64,000 nucleotides of DNA from Imperialibacter sp. EC-SDR9 (GTDB lineage: Bacteria > Bacteroidota > Bacteroidia > Cytophagales > Cyclobacteriaceae). Below, in pieces: positions 16,207-24,335 of the stretch. The stretch is taken from the NCBI RefSeq assembly GCF_902498805.1, contig NZ_LR701637.1, positions 124,001-188,000 on the forward strand, given 5' to 3'. The position numbers and the translations under genes are program-made. Below the pieces are notes generated by a model. The model made no database searches and was not told where the DNA came from. It was given only the letters and a program-made list of their open reading frames with translations. Every line of letters starts with the position of its first letter. The stretch's first letter is position 1.

Positions 16207-18342
16207 ATGGCTTCAAAAGCAAAAAACTCCTTTCTGACTCTTGAAAAACACGGCGACGTAGGCGTGATCTGGATGGATTTGCCTGGAGAAGAGTGGAACA
16301 AGATTTCCATTGACACTGAGGCGCAGTTTCGGGAGGTAATGCAGCAGATTGAGGCAGACTCAGGCCTAAAAGCCTCTGTGTTGATAAGCAGGAAGAAGGG
16401 TTTTATGGCTGGTGCCGATATAGAGAAGTTTTTGCAAATGAAGCCGGGTGAATCGAAAGCAACAGCGCAGGCTGGCCATGCTATGCTGCGTGACTTGGAA
16501 GACTCCAAAAAACCTTGTGTAGCCGCCATTCATGGTGCCTGCATGGGTGGGGGCCTGGAAATCAGCCTGGCTTGTGCCGGACGAGTGGCGAGCAATCATA
16601 GCAGCACCATGATGGCTTTGCCGGAAGTGAAGCTAGGATTGCTTCCTGGCCTGGGAGGCACTTACCGGCTCCCAAAACTCGTAGGTGTGCAGAATGCCCT
16701 TAGCATGATTCTGACGGGAAGAAATGTTTACGCTTTTCCAGCCCTGAAAATGGGGCTTGTGGATGAGCTGGTTTATCAACCAAAGCTACTTGATGCGGCT
16801 GTCAAATTTGCCAGAAAGTTGGCGACTGGTCAGTACAGGAGAAAAAGCAAAATGCCCCTGGCTTCAAAGGTGCTTGAAAGCAACCCGCTGACCCGGGGAA
16901 TTATTTTCAGCCAGGCAACAAAAATGATGCTTCGCCAAACTAGCGGCAACTACCCTGCTCCTTATAAAATACTCGAGTCAGTTAAGTACGGATTGAGCCA
17001 TACCCGGGAGCAGGCTGCCGAAAAAGAGACTGAACTGTTCGATCAACTGCTTCAGTCGCCCGAGGCATTTCAGCTGATCAATATTTTCTTTGCGATGAAT
17101 GCCCTTCGCAAAAACCCGATGAAAGAGCTTGCCAGGCCAGTCAAAACTTTAGGAGTTTTGGGTGCCGGCCTGATGGGCGAAGGCATAGCGGAAGTCACAG
17201 TTCAAAATGGCACCGATATTTTGCTGAAAGACTTGCAGGAGCCAGCATTGGCCCAGGCCAAAAAGAACATCTGGTCGGTGCTGATGAAAAAGATGAAAAC
17301 AAGAGCCATCACCAAAGCGGACGCCGAAACTATCATCAACAGAGTACACACCACGACTACATACGAGGGATTCCACAAAGCGGATGTGATCATAGAGGCT
17401 GTGTTTGAAGACATTAATATTAAGCACAAAGTGCTGAAAGAGACTGAAGCCGCTATTCGCAAGGATTGTGTTTTTGCTTCCAACACTTCCGCATTGCCGA
17501 TTACGAAAATCGCTGAAGCCTCCTCCCGGCCGGAGACAGTCATCGGCATGCATTATTTCTCGCCAGTGCCCAAAATGCCCCTGCTGGAGATAGTTGTTAC
17601 GGGTAAAACAGCCGATTGGGTAACCGCCACAGCGCTGGAAGTTGGTGTGAAGCAGGGCAAAACTTGTATTGTAGTGAAAGACGGCCCGGGCTTCTACACT
17701 ACCCGTATCCTGGCTCCCTTCATCAATGAAGCGCTGCTGCTCATGCAAGAAGGAGCCGATCCGCTACAAATGGACAAGGCAATGAAGAAATTCGGCTTTC
17801 CTGTCGGACCGATTACATTGATTGATGAGGTAGGTATTGATGTAGGTGCTCATATCAACAAAGGCGATTTGGAAGCTTTCTTCAACAAGCGGGGAGCGAA
17901 GAGTTCGGACTTACTGAATAAACTTGCAGAAGCTGGATTCAAAGGGCGCAAGAACCGAAAGGGTTTTCTGCAATACGATGGAAAAACCGGCAAGAAAGTG
18001 AGAGGTAAAGTGAATGAGGAGGCGTTGCGGTTCATAGAAAGCCGGGGAAGCAAAGCCTTTAAAGATTCCGAAATACAGGATAGGCTATCATTGATCATGA
18101 TCAATGAGGCGATTTATTGTTTGCAGGAAGGCATATTGAAAGAGCCAAGAGATGGAGATATCGGGGCTGTTTTTGGGTTGGGCTTCCCTCCTTTTCTGGG
18201 TGGCCCATTCCGGTTCGTCGATGCCAGAGGAGCCAAAACTATTGTTGAAAAGATGACTCAGTTGGAGAAAGAAATAGGAGCCAGGTTCAAGCCGGCCGAA
18301 TTGCTGGTGGAGCAGGCTGGGAACGGGAAGAATTTTTATTAG
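16207..18342 (+). CDS. fadJ: Bifunctional enoyl-CoA hydratase/3-hydroxyacyl-CoA dehydrogenase
   Basis: This 711-residue protein hydrates trans-2-enoyl-CoA and oxidises the resulting L-3-hydroxyacyl-CoA with NAD+. The N-terminal crotonase domain (residues 1-190) has the oxyanion-hole motifs KKGFMAGADIEKF and HGACMGGGLE, and LPEVKLGLLPGLGGT. The dehydrogenase part begins at about residue 315 with the NAD loop GAGLMGEGIA and has HYFSPVPKMPLLEIV. The C-terminal domain contains GFPVGPITLIDEVGIDV and GFPPFLGGPFRFVD. It partners the upstream thiolase. The 110-base gap before it holds no clear promoter. Confidence 0.94.
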   Translation: MASKAKNSFLTLEKHGDVGVIWMDLPGEEWNKISIDTEAQFREVMQQIEADSGLKASVLISRKKGFMAGADIEKFLQMKPGESKATAQAGHAMLRDLEDSKKPCVAAIHGACMGGGLEISLACAGRVASNHSSTMMALPEVKLGLLPGLGGTYRLPKLVGVQNALSMILTGRNVYAFPALKMGLVDELVYQPKLLDAAVKFARKLATGQYRRKSKMPLASKVLESNPLTRGIIFSQATKMMLRQTSGNYPAPYKILESVKYGLSHTREQAAEKETELFDQLLQSPEAFQLINIFFAMNALRKNPMKELARPVKTLGVLGAGLMGEGIAEVTVQNGTDILLKDLQEPALAQAKKNIWSVLMKKMKTRAITKADAETIINRVHTTTTYEGFHKADVIIEAVFEDINIKHKVLKETEAAIRKDCVFASNTSALPITKIAEASSRPETVIGMHYFSPVPKMPLLEIVVTGKTADWVTATALEVGVKQGKTCIVVKDGPGFYTTRILAPFINEALLLMQEGADPLQMDKAMKKFGFPVGPITLIDEVGIDVGAHINKGDLEAFFNKRGAKSSDLLNKLAEAGFKGRKNRKGFLQYDGKTGKKVRGKVNEEALRFIESRGSKAFKDSEIQDRLSLIMINEAIYCLQEGILKEPRDGDIGAVFGLGFPPFLGGPFRFVDARGAKTIVEKMTQLEKEIGARFKPAELLVEQAGNGKNFY

Positions 18343-18395
18343 CAGATACGGCAGATTGTTCAAGCCTCTTGCCTGGACAATAGAAGTCTTATTAA

Positions 18396-18430
18396 AAACC
18401 CTCCAAGGGTTCAAAACCCCTTGGAGGGTT
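18396..18430. terminator. Perfect GC-rich palindrome, possible bidirectional terminator
   Basis: CCCTCCAAGGG (18399-18409) and CCCTTGGAGGG (18418-18428) form an 11-bp perfect stem with an 8-base loop, extended by flanking AA/TT. On the minus strand it is followed by a T-run; on the plus strand only TT follows. It lies 55 bases after fadJ and could end that transcript, although the plus-strand U-tract is poor. It may instead be one copy of a dispersed intergenic palindrome. Confidence 0.55.
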
Positions 18431-18466
18431 GGAAGCCAAGCTAGTGGCACGAAAGGCAGAGATTTT

Positions 18467-18509
18467 AGCGGACGCTGGTGCGGATAAGGTCCAAGCGGAC
18501 GCTTGAACC
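18467..18509. repeat. Tandem AGCGGACGCT repeats within a palindromic element
   Basis: AGCGGACGCT occurs at 18467-18476 and again at 18494-18503. The second copy is the centre of a larger inverted repeat, GGTCCAAGCG (18488-18497) against CGCTTGAACC (18500-18509), with one mismatch. Together with the palindrome at 18399-18428, this fills most of the 222-base gap between fadJ and the SCP2 gene. It looks like a REP-type intergenic element. No gene is seen in the gap. Confidence 0.5.
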
Positions 18510-18564
18510 ATTGGAGAGAATTTATAAAAGAAAGACAAATAGCATTAGATACCTATAAGAAACC

Positions 18565-18903
18565 ATGGAAACCAAACCAGAGATAGCACGGGAAATAGTT
18601 TTGTCATTGCAGGATCGCTTCAGGCCTGAAAAATTGGAGGAAGGATTTGAAACGATATTTCATTTTGATATAGAAGGAAAGAACGGCGGGCAATTTACCG
18701 CTGTGATCGAGAAAGGCGCCTGCCGTGTCAGCCAGGGCCTGGAAGGTGAAGCCAAATGCACAATAAAAACAAGCGACGCCGTATATGAAGAAATTGAGCT
18801 GGGCAAACGCAGCGCCGAAATGGCCTTTATGATGGGCAAAATCAAAGTGAGCGACCTGAACGAGATGCTGAAGTTTACGAAACTGTTCAAGAGGTTGTTT
18901 TAG
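18565..18903 (+). CDS. SCP2 sterol-binding domain protein
   Basis: This 112-residue single-domain protein of the SCP-2 fold forms a hydrophobic cavity that binds lipids or acyl-CoA. Recognisable features are the strand-turn segment FHFDIEGKNGGQFTAVIEKGACRV, the ECTIKTSDAVYEEI-like stretch (here AKCTIKTSDAVYEEI), and the C-terminal helix with FMMGKIKVSDLNEMLKF. The family is common near fatty-acid metabolism genes, which fits its place after fadJ. The exact ligand is unknown. Confidence 0.9.
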   Translation: METKPEIAREIVLSLQDRFRPEKLEEGFETIFHFDIEGKNGGQFTAVIEKGACRVSQGLEGEAKCTIKTSDAVYEEIELGKRSAEMAFMMGKIKVSDLNEMLKFTKLFKRLF

Positions 18904-18923
18904 AGAACGTAGGTATTGTAGCA

Positions 18924-19499
18924 GTGAGACTCTTTGGAAATAGCCCAGAATGGGAAAATAGGAAAAGGTTGCGGAAGCTGATCGACAGCGCCACCACGAC
19001 GATTTGCCCACCTGGCTGGGAGATGAAGTCATTTTCAGTGGGCGGCCTAACTGATGTTGGTTTCTCGCTGTTATATCCTGAAATTTTGTTAGTTGTTTCA
19101 GCCCAAGGCCGTGGACTAATAGATTGCAAAAAATTTATTCTAAGTGACAGAGATAGCGAGGTTGATGGAAATTGGTTGAATTATCAAGAACTTTGGTCTT
19201 TTGGGATTGGTAAGGTCAGCCAAGAAAAAATAAAGATTGCCGGGTTAAATGGAGGAGGCCTTTCAACTCTTACCGAAAACGGAGATAGTTTAGAACTCAT
19301 GGCGCTTGACTGGCCGATTTGTGATATTGTGTTTCAACCCAATTGGAATTCGATATATCAAGAGAAATCTTCTCACGATTGCTTTAACATTTTTCGTGAT
19401 TCTGAGTTAAGAGCCTACGGCTTTTCTTCGAATGGTCAATTCTTGGCAATAGCCACTGGAGCTGATGTGATTGTCTACTCTCGGAAAGATAACTATTGA
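18924..19499 (+). CDS. Hypothetical protein with a beta-propeller-like C-terminus
   Basis: The frame opens at a GTG (18924) 21 bases after the SCP2 stop and gives 191 residues. The next in-frame ATG (19023, MKSFSV) would remove a well-formed N-terminal helix (WENRKRLRKLIDSATTTICPPGWEM), so the GTG is preferred with moderate confidence. I do not recognise the family. The C-terminal motif AYGFSSNGQFLAIATGADVIVYSR resembles one WD/propeller blade, suggesting a sensor or binding role. There is no signal peptide, so it is probably cytoplasmic. Confidence 0.6.
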   Translation: MRLFGNSPEWENRKRLRKLIDSATTTICPPGWEMKSFSVGGLTDVGFSLLYPEILLVVSAQGRGLIDCKKFILSDRDSEVDGNWLNYQELWSFGIGKVSQEKIKIAGLNGGGLSTLTENGDSLELMALDWPICDIVFQPNWNSIYQEKSSHDCFNIFRDSELRAYGFSSNGQFLAIATGADVIVYSRKDNY

Positions 19500-19670
19500 G
19501 AATCTGTTCCTAAGGTTTCGTTTATTCTATTTCTATAAGCAGTTGTCCCGCAGCAACTCAAGATCGGTTTAACAGGCTGCTTCAATTCCTGCGGCTGTTG
19601 CAAGGAAGAATTTTCCTCGCTTGTTCGAACTCCTGGCTCTTATCATTTCCCAAATAAATCTTTTTCCCTC

Positions 19671-19697
19671 TTGTAACCTTCCGTACCTTTTTTGGTA
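19671..19697 (+). promoter_or_regulatory. Possible autoregulated ECF-type promoter
   Basis: TTGTAACCTT at 19671-19680 resembles the GTAACC-type -35 element seen before many Bacteroidota ECF sigma genes. A second GGTAACC lies at 19694-19700. The spacer from 19500 to 19752 contains no gene I can support; it is pyrimidine-rich just upstream of this site. The assignment is by resemblance only. Confidence 0.25.
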
Positions 19698-19752
19698 ACC
19701 AAACCAAATCGATCGAAAAAGCTTGCAAAATCGCCTGACCAAAACTGTGGAG

Positions 19753-20295
19753 ATGATAACGGATGAGTGGCTGATGATTCAGGTGCAAAACGATGACCTG
19801 GATCATTTGAAGGACCTGTTTGAGCGGTACCAGGTGAGGCTGTACAATTTCTTTCTCCGCATGACATTCGATCAGGATGTAAGTGACGATTTGGTGCAGA
19901 ACGTGTTCATGCGGTTAATGAAATACCGCAAGTCGTTCAACCCTGAGTATAAATTTAAAACCTGGGTGTATCAAATGGCTCGCAATGTGCACCACGATCA
20001 TTACCGGAAGAACAAGCAGCTTACCGACGATTTTAAGAAAGTAGAAGACGTGGCTGACCTACATCACAGCGATGAAGAAGACGAGATGGATAGGGAGCGG
20101 GAGTCGGTGCTTTTCCAGGCGCTCGACAAAATGCCGGAAGATAAAAGAGAGTTGATAGTGCTAGGTAAACTGGAAGGAATGAAATACGAAGAAATAGCAG
20201 AAATAAGGAATACGACGGTTGGCAACATCAAGGTGCAAATGCACCGGGCCATCCAGCAACTGAGGGAAATATATTTCAATCATGCAGAAAACTAA
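19753..20295 (+). CDS. ECF-subfamily RNA polymerase sigma factor
   Basis: A small sigma-70 factor of 180 residues from the ATG at 19753 (a TTG at 19723 would add ten). Region 2 is seen as YQVRLYNFFLRMTFDQDVSDDLVQNVFMRL followed by the DNA-melting segment FKTWVYQMARNVHHDHYRK. Region 4 with the -35-binding HTH is KRELIVLGKLEGMKYEEIAEIRNTTVGNIKVQMHRAIQQL. The acidic linker between them is Asp/Glu-rich. The next gene, overlapping by 14 bases, is its likely anti-sigma partner. Target genes probably include the downstream DUF4097 pair. Confidence 0.92.
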   Translation: MITDEWLMIQVQNDDLDHLKDLFERYQVRLYNFFLRMTFDQDVSDDLVQNVFMRLMKYRKSFNPEYKFKTWVYQMARNVHHDHYRKNKQLTDDFKKVEDVADLHHSDEEDEMDRERESVLFQALDKMPEDKRELIVLGKLEGMKYEEIAEIRNTTVGNIKVQMHRAIQQLREIYFNHAEN

Positions 20296-21079
20296 CAAAC
20301 ATATAGAGGAGCTTTTGCCGGAGTACATCGGCGGAATGCTTTCAAAAAATCAGGAGGAAGCAGTGAAGCTTCACCTTGATGAGTGTGCAAGTTGTAGACA
20401 GGCCTATGAGCAGGAATTGCAGCTGGAGCAAGAATTTTCTCTGGTGAAGCCAGCTCAACCAGGCCAAAAACTCAAAAAGGATGTGTTTGCCATGATTGAG
20501 GAGGAGAAGAAAGGCTTGAATTCAAGTCCGAAAGCAAGGCAGGTCTTTTTCTTCTCCTGGCAAGCCATGTCGAGGGTGGCGGCGGCGGTAATGCTGCTGG
20601 CAGTGGGCTACTGGTGGGGAAACAAAGACGATGCTCCGGTCGCCGACAACAATCAGGTCGCCGAAATGAAGGAGGAGATTAGCGAAATAAAGGAAATGCT
20701 CATGCTGGCGAACCTGAAGGCGCAATATCCAAGCGAGCGCATACAAGCCGTTAGCCAGGTCGAAAGCTACAACAAGGTTGACCCGAAGCTGATTGAAGCG
20801 TTGGTGACCACACTGAATACCGATGCCAGCCCCAATGTGCGGCTGGCGGCAGCCAATGCTTTGCAGAAGTTTGCGACTGTCAACAGCACAGTGAGAGCCG
20901 AGCTGGTTCGCTCCCTGGAATTTCAGACGGAGCCGATTGTTCAAATTTCACTCATCAACATGATGGTGGAACTCGAAGAAAAGAGTGCGGTGAACAAGTT
21001 GAAATCGCTGATTGACAACACAGAGACGCTGCCGGAAGTGAGAAAACAAGCCCAGTTGGGCATAGAAGTATTGATATAA
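20282..21079 (+). CDS. Anti-sigma factor with zinc-finger N-terminus and HEAT-like repeats
   Basis: A 265-residue protein starting inside the sigma gene. The N-terminus has the zf-HC2/ZAS pattern with His31, Cys35 and Cys38 in HLDECASCRQ. A membrane helix lies near residues 97-112 (SRVAAAVMLLAVGYWWG). The outer part carries a coiled stretch (AEMKEEISEIKEMLM) and then HEAT-type repeats, such as LIEALVTTLNTDASPNVRLAAANALQKFA, to the end. It probably holds the ECF factor at the membrane until a signal reaches the repeat domain. HEAT repeats on an anti-sigma factor are a less usual sensor. Confidence 0.88.
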   Translation: MQKTNKHIEELLPEYIGGMLSKNQEEAVKLHLDECASCRQAYEQELQLEQEFSLVKPAQPGQKLKKDVFAMIEEEKKGLNSSPKARQVFFFSWQAMSRVAAAVMLLAVGYWWGNKDDAPVADNNQVAEMKEEISEIKEMLMLANLKAQYPSERIQAVSQVESYNKVDPKLIEALVTTLNTDASPNVRLAAANALQKFATVNSTVRAELVRSLEFQTEPIVQISLINMMVELEEKSAVNKLKSLIDNTETLPEVRKQAQLGIEVLI

Positions 21080-21117
21080 AGCATTCAATAATTGATAAGC
21101 ACAAAACATATAGGACA

Positions 21118-21975
21118 ATGAAAACAATCAAATTATTTACAGCAGTGTTGGCGCTGACAATGTTTAGTCAGTTTCCGGCAAACTCTCAGGAAGTCGCATC
21201 AAGGTCGCTGGCCAGGGTTGACAGGGTTAGGGATGGTGACGATGATGGCCAAACCAAGGAATTCAAATTTAAGGTTCCTGGCTCGCCGGAGCAATACACT
21301 CTTAAAGTGTCAAACCTCCAAACCGATATTACTTTTGAGGCTTATTCCGGCACGGAACTGGTCATTACAGCCCTTGACTACGAGGGGATTCCTGAGAAAG
21401 CGAAAGGACTGAAGCCGCTTTCAGCTACCGGGCCCGACAACACGGAGATAGGGTTAAATATCAAGACAGAAGGAAATGTCATCTCGCTTTCAGGGGCAGG
21501 CAAAGCGGCCAGCGACTCTGATTACATAATCAAGATGCCGACTGCCATGGGATTGTCCTACGAGCAGGAATCATGGCACGGAGGAGGTGACTTTGTAGTC
21601 AAAGGCCTTAGTGGCGAAGTTAATGTGCAGTCGAAAAACTCCGATATCATCTTGACCGACGTATCGGGCCCGATAGTGGCAAACACAGTGAGCGGAGATA
21701 TTAATATCGTCTTTACCAAAATGAATTCAACCAAGCCAACTTCGCTTGCAGCCACCAGCGGCGACATTGATATTACCATGCCCTCGGATGCTAAAGTTAA
21801 CTTTAAGCTAAGCGTGGTTTCTGGTGAAATCTATACTGACCTTGATTTAAAGTTTGCTGAAAAGGAAGGCCTCAAGTCGTGGGGAGGCATGAATGCCAAC
21901 CCAACGTTTAACGGTGGCGGTGTTGAAATATCGCTCCGGGCGGTAAGTGGTGATATTTTTCTAAGGAAGAAATAA
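21118..21975 (+). CDS. DUF4097-family exported adhesin-like beta protein (first copy)
   Basis: A 285-residue protein with a clear signal peptide (KLFTAVLALTMFSQFPANSQ). The body is a beta-helix-like DUF4097 domain with repeated units of the form SGDI(N/D)I: VSGDINIVF, TSGDIDITM, VSGEIYTDL, VSGDIFLRKK. Families of this kind have no settled function and are often encoded beside ECF sigma/anti-sigma pairs. It is 38 bases downstream of the anti-sigma gene and 7 bases before a second related gene, so the four genes form one operon. Confidence 0.88.
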   Translation: MKTIKLFTAVLALTMFSQFPANSQEVASRSLARVDRVRDGDDDGQTKEFKFKVPGSPEQYTLKVSNLQTDITFEAYSGTELVITALDYEGIPEKAKGLKPLSATGPDNTEIGLNIKTEGNVISLSGAGKAASDSDYIIKMPTAMGLSYEQESWHGGGDFVVKGLSGEVNVQSKNSDIILTDVSGPIVANTVSGDINIVFTKMNSTKPTSLAATSGDIDITMPSDAKVNFKLSVVSGEIYTDLDLKFAEKEGLKSWGGMNANPTFNGGGVEISLRAVSGDIFLRKK

Positions 21976-21982
21976 TTCAGCC

Positions 21983-22651
21983 ATGAAAGCCATAGCAATG
22001 GGTTTGGTCACGTTTCTGGGAAGCGTGACCACCCTCCTGGCCCAATACATCACCGAAGCCAATAGCCCGGTGAGAGCAGGCCAGAAGATATACCTTGAGT
22101 TTGATTTCTCGTCGGTGATAAAGATTAATCACTGGGATCAACAGGAAGCAAAGGCAGTGTTAAGTGTGGAGGAAAAAGAAGACTGGCCTACTCCTGAGTT
22201 CACGATCAGCGTAGACAATACTACCTCGGCACTGAGCATCTACATGAAAAAGCAACAGTTTGAGGACTACTGGAAGAAGCAAAGAAGTGGCCGGGAAAAC
22301 TGTTACTGTTCCACTCCCACTATGACGGTGGAGGTGTGGTTGCCAAAAGGAGTAGATATTGGTGTGAAAAGCATCAGCGCCGACATTGAAACTACCTTTG
22401 AAGGCGGTGAGCTGACCCTTGAGACCATCTCTGGTGATGTAGACATCAAGCTGCCAGCCTCACAAAACGTTTCGTTGAAGGCGTCAACTATTTCTGGCGA
22501 CATCTATAGCGACCTGACCTTCGAGTACCTTGATGGCGGGAAGGGGCTGAAAGAGATTGTCGGAGTAAAGCTGGACGCCAAACTGAACAACGGAGGGAAG
22601 AACCTTCAGCTCAAGTCGATCAGTGGAGACATACTCCTTCGAAGATTGTAA
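21983..22651 (+). CDS. DUF4097-like exported beta protein (second copy)
   Basis: A 222-residue protein with a short signal peptide (MGLVTFLGSVTTLLAQ). It ends with the same kind of repeats as its neighbour: TISGDVDIKL, TISGDIYSDL and a final SISGDILLRRL. The middle contains CYCSTPTMTVEVWLPKG. It is a shortened relative of the preceding gene, most likely an old tandem duplication. It probably acts in the same envelope response. A terminator follows at 22677. Confidence 0.85.
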   Translation: MKAIAMGLVTFLGSVTTLLAQYITEANSPVRAGQKIYLEFDFSSVIKINHWDQQEAKAVLSVEEKEDWPTPEFTISVDNTTSALSIYMKKQQFEDYWKKQRSGRENCYCSTPTMTVEVWLPKGVDIGVKSISADIETTFEGGELTLETISGDVDIKLPASQNVSLKASTISGDIYSDLTFEYLDGGKGLKEIVGVKLDAKLNNGGKNLQLKSISGDILLRRL

Positions 22652-22676
22652 CGCATTTACATTGATAAGCATTGAT

Positions 22677-22699
22677 AAAGGGCCTTCATGGCCCTTTAT
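22677..22699 (+). terminator. Intrinsic terminator after the sigma/DUF4097 operon
   Basis: AAAGGGCC (22677-22684) pairs with GGCCCTTT (22690-22697) around a five-base loop, and the sequence then continues ATTGG. The stem is strong and symmetrical, and the A/T flanks make it usable in both directions. Its place 25 bases after a stop codon and before a new promoter supports the call. Confidence 0.7.
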
Positions 22700-22719
22700 T
22701 GGTTTATGGGGGTTTTCAT

Positions 22720-22750
22720 CTTGTTTTCGGGAAACCTTCAATTATCTTTG
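22720..22750 (+). promoter_or_regulatory. Promoter of the cysC-cysD-cysN-cysQ operon
   Basis: CTTG at 22720-22723 and TATCTTTG at 22743-22750 are spaced by 19 bases. The -7 box is a full match to TAnnTTTG and the -33 box matches three of four bases. Transcription would start near 22757, about 55 bases before cysC. Confidence 0.6.
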
Positions 22751-22811
22751 TGCCTCAATTCTATACTAACCCAATAGAGAATATAGTTAATTCATTTTTC
22801 CGGCTTCAAAT

Positions 22812-23420
22812 ATGTCTGCTGATTCGGTTTCAGAAAATATAATTCCGCACAAGCACAGTATCACTCATGTTGACAGAGTAGAGCGAAATGGCTACAGACC
22901 CGTGCTGGTTTGGTTAACTGGCTTGTCGGGTTCCGGCAAGTCAACATTAGCCAGTGAAGTGGAAAAGGCTCTTTTTACCCAGGGGCTTAATACTTACATT
23001 CTCGACGGAGACAATATTAGGTCAGGCCTCAACAAAGACCTGGATTTTGGTGATGACGCACGCAAAGAGAACATCCGCCGCATTGGTGAGGTATCGAAGC
23101 TTTTCATCGATTCGGGCACTATTGTACTCACGGCATTTATCTCGCCGTTTATTGACGACCGAAAGCAAGCCAAAGACCTGGCTGGGGCGGATAACTTTAT
23201 AGAAGTGTTTGTCGACTGCCCTCTGGAAGTGTGCGAGCAAAGAGATGTGAAAGGACTTTATAAAAAGGCCAGAGAAGGGAAAATTAAAAATTTTACCGGG
23301 ATCGACTCACCTTTCGAGCAACCCAAAAATGCAGATGTGGTAGTAAAAACCAACGAAGAGTCGCTGGAAGTGTGCACAAAAAAGATTTTGGAAGTAGTTT
23401 TGAAAAAAATTAAAAATTAA
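22812..23420 (+). CDS. cysC: Adenylylsulfate (APS) kinase
   Basis: It phosphorylates adenosine 5'-phosphosulfate to PAPS with ATP. The protein has 202 residues, the usual size for a free-standing CysC. The P-loop GLSGSGKST is at residues 37-45, DGDNIRSGLNKDLDF follows near 63-77, and the family motif ENIRRIGEVSKLF follows that. The later FVDCPLEVCEQRDVKGLY and GIDSPFEQP are also typical. The stop overlaps the cysD ATG by one base (TAATG). Here CysC is separate from CysN, unlike the fused NodQ type. Confidence 0.95.
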   Translation: MSADSVSENIIPHKHSITHVDRVERNGYRPVLVWLTGLSGSGKSTLASEVEKALFTQGLNTYILDGDNIRSGLNKDLDFGDDARKENIRRIGEVSKLFIDSGTIVLTAFISPFIDDRKQAKDLAGADNFIEVFVDCPLEVCEQRDVKGLYKKAREGKIKNFTGIDSPFEQPKNADVVVKTNEESLEVCTKKILEVVLKKIKN

Positions 23421-24325
23421 TGGCGAGGTACAATCTTACTCACCTGAAGGAGCTGGAAGCAGAATCCATCTTTATTATCAGAGAGGTTTTTGCTCAATTT
23501 GAAAACCCCGGGATACTTTTCTCCGGAGGGAAAGACTCCATAGTGGTTACCCATTTGGCCAGGAAGGCTTTCTGGCCGGCCAAAATCCCATTTCCCCTCG
23601 TTCACATCGACACGGGTCACAATTTCCCTGAAACGATTGACTTTAGGGACAATCTGGTAAAAGAGCTGGGAGTAAATTTAGTTGTTGCATCTGTGCAGAA
23701 GTCTATAGATGCCGGTCGGGTTCGGGAAGAAACCGGAAAAAATGCGAGCCGCAACTGGCTGCAGATTACAACCCTGCTGGATTCCATAGAGGAAAATAAG
23801 TTTGATGCCCTGATGGGAGGTGCCAGAAGAGACGAAGAAAAGGCTCGTGCCAAGGAGCGTTTTTTCTCACATAGAGATGAATTTGGCCAGTGGGATCCAA
23901 AAAATCAGCGCCCGGAACTTTGGAACCTCTTCAACGGCAAGAAAAACCAGGGAGAGCACTTCAGGGTGTTCCCTATAAGCAACTGGACTGAGATGGACGT
24001 TTGGCAATATATTTTGTCAGAGAACATCGATATACCGTCGCTCTATATTGCCCATGAAAGAGAGGTAATCAGGCGTGACGGCACATGGTTGCCCAAGTCA
24101 GAGTTCACGCAGCTTCGTGAAGGAGAAAAAATTGAAAAGAAGAAGATCAGGTTCAGAACGCTGGGCGATATCACTATCACCGGAGGCATAGAATCTGATG
24201 CCGATACGCTGGAGAAGATCGTATTTGAGGTGTCGGCGCTAAGGCAGACAGAAAGAGGCAACAGATCGGATGATAAGCGATCTGAAACCGCTATGGAAGA
24301 CAGAAAGAAAGAAGGCTATTTTTAA
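23420..24325 (+). CDS. cysD: Sulfate adenylyltransferase subunit 2
   Basis: This is the catalytic subunit that makes APS from sulfate and ATP, working with the CysN GTPase. The protein has 301 residues. The PP-loop FSGGKDS is at 34-40, followed by HIDTGHNFPET and FDALMGGARRDEEKARAKERFFS, all hallmarks of CysD. The C-terminal RGNRSDDKRSETAMEDRKKEGYF is also characteristic. It follows cysC with a one-base overlap and precedes cysN by 10 bases. Confidence 0.96.
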   Translation: MARYNLTHLKELEAESIFIIREVFAQFENPGILFSGGKDSIVVTHLARKAFWPAKIPFPLVHIDTGHNFPETIDFRDNLVKELGVNLVVASVQKSIDAGRVREETGKNASRNWLQITTLLDSIEENKFDALMGGARRDEEKARAKERFFSHRDEFGQWDPKNQRPELWNLFNGKKNQGEHFRVFPISNWTEMDVWQYILSENIDIPSLYIAHEREVIRRDGTWLPKSEFTQLREGEKIEKKKIRFRTLGDITITGGIESDADTLEKIVFEVSALRQTERGNRSDDKRSETAMEDRKKEGYF

Positions 24326-24335
24326 TTAGAAGATA

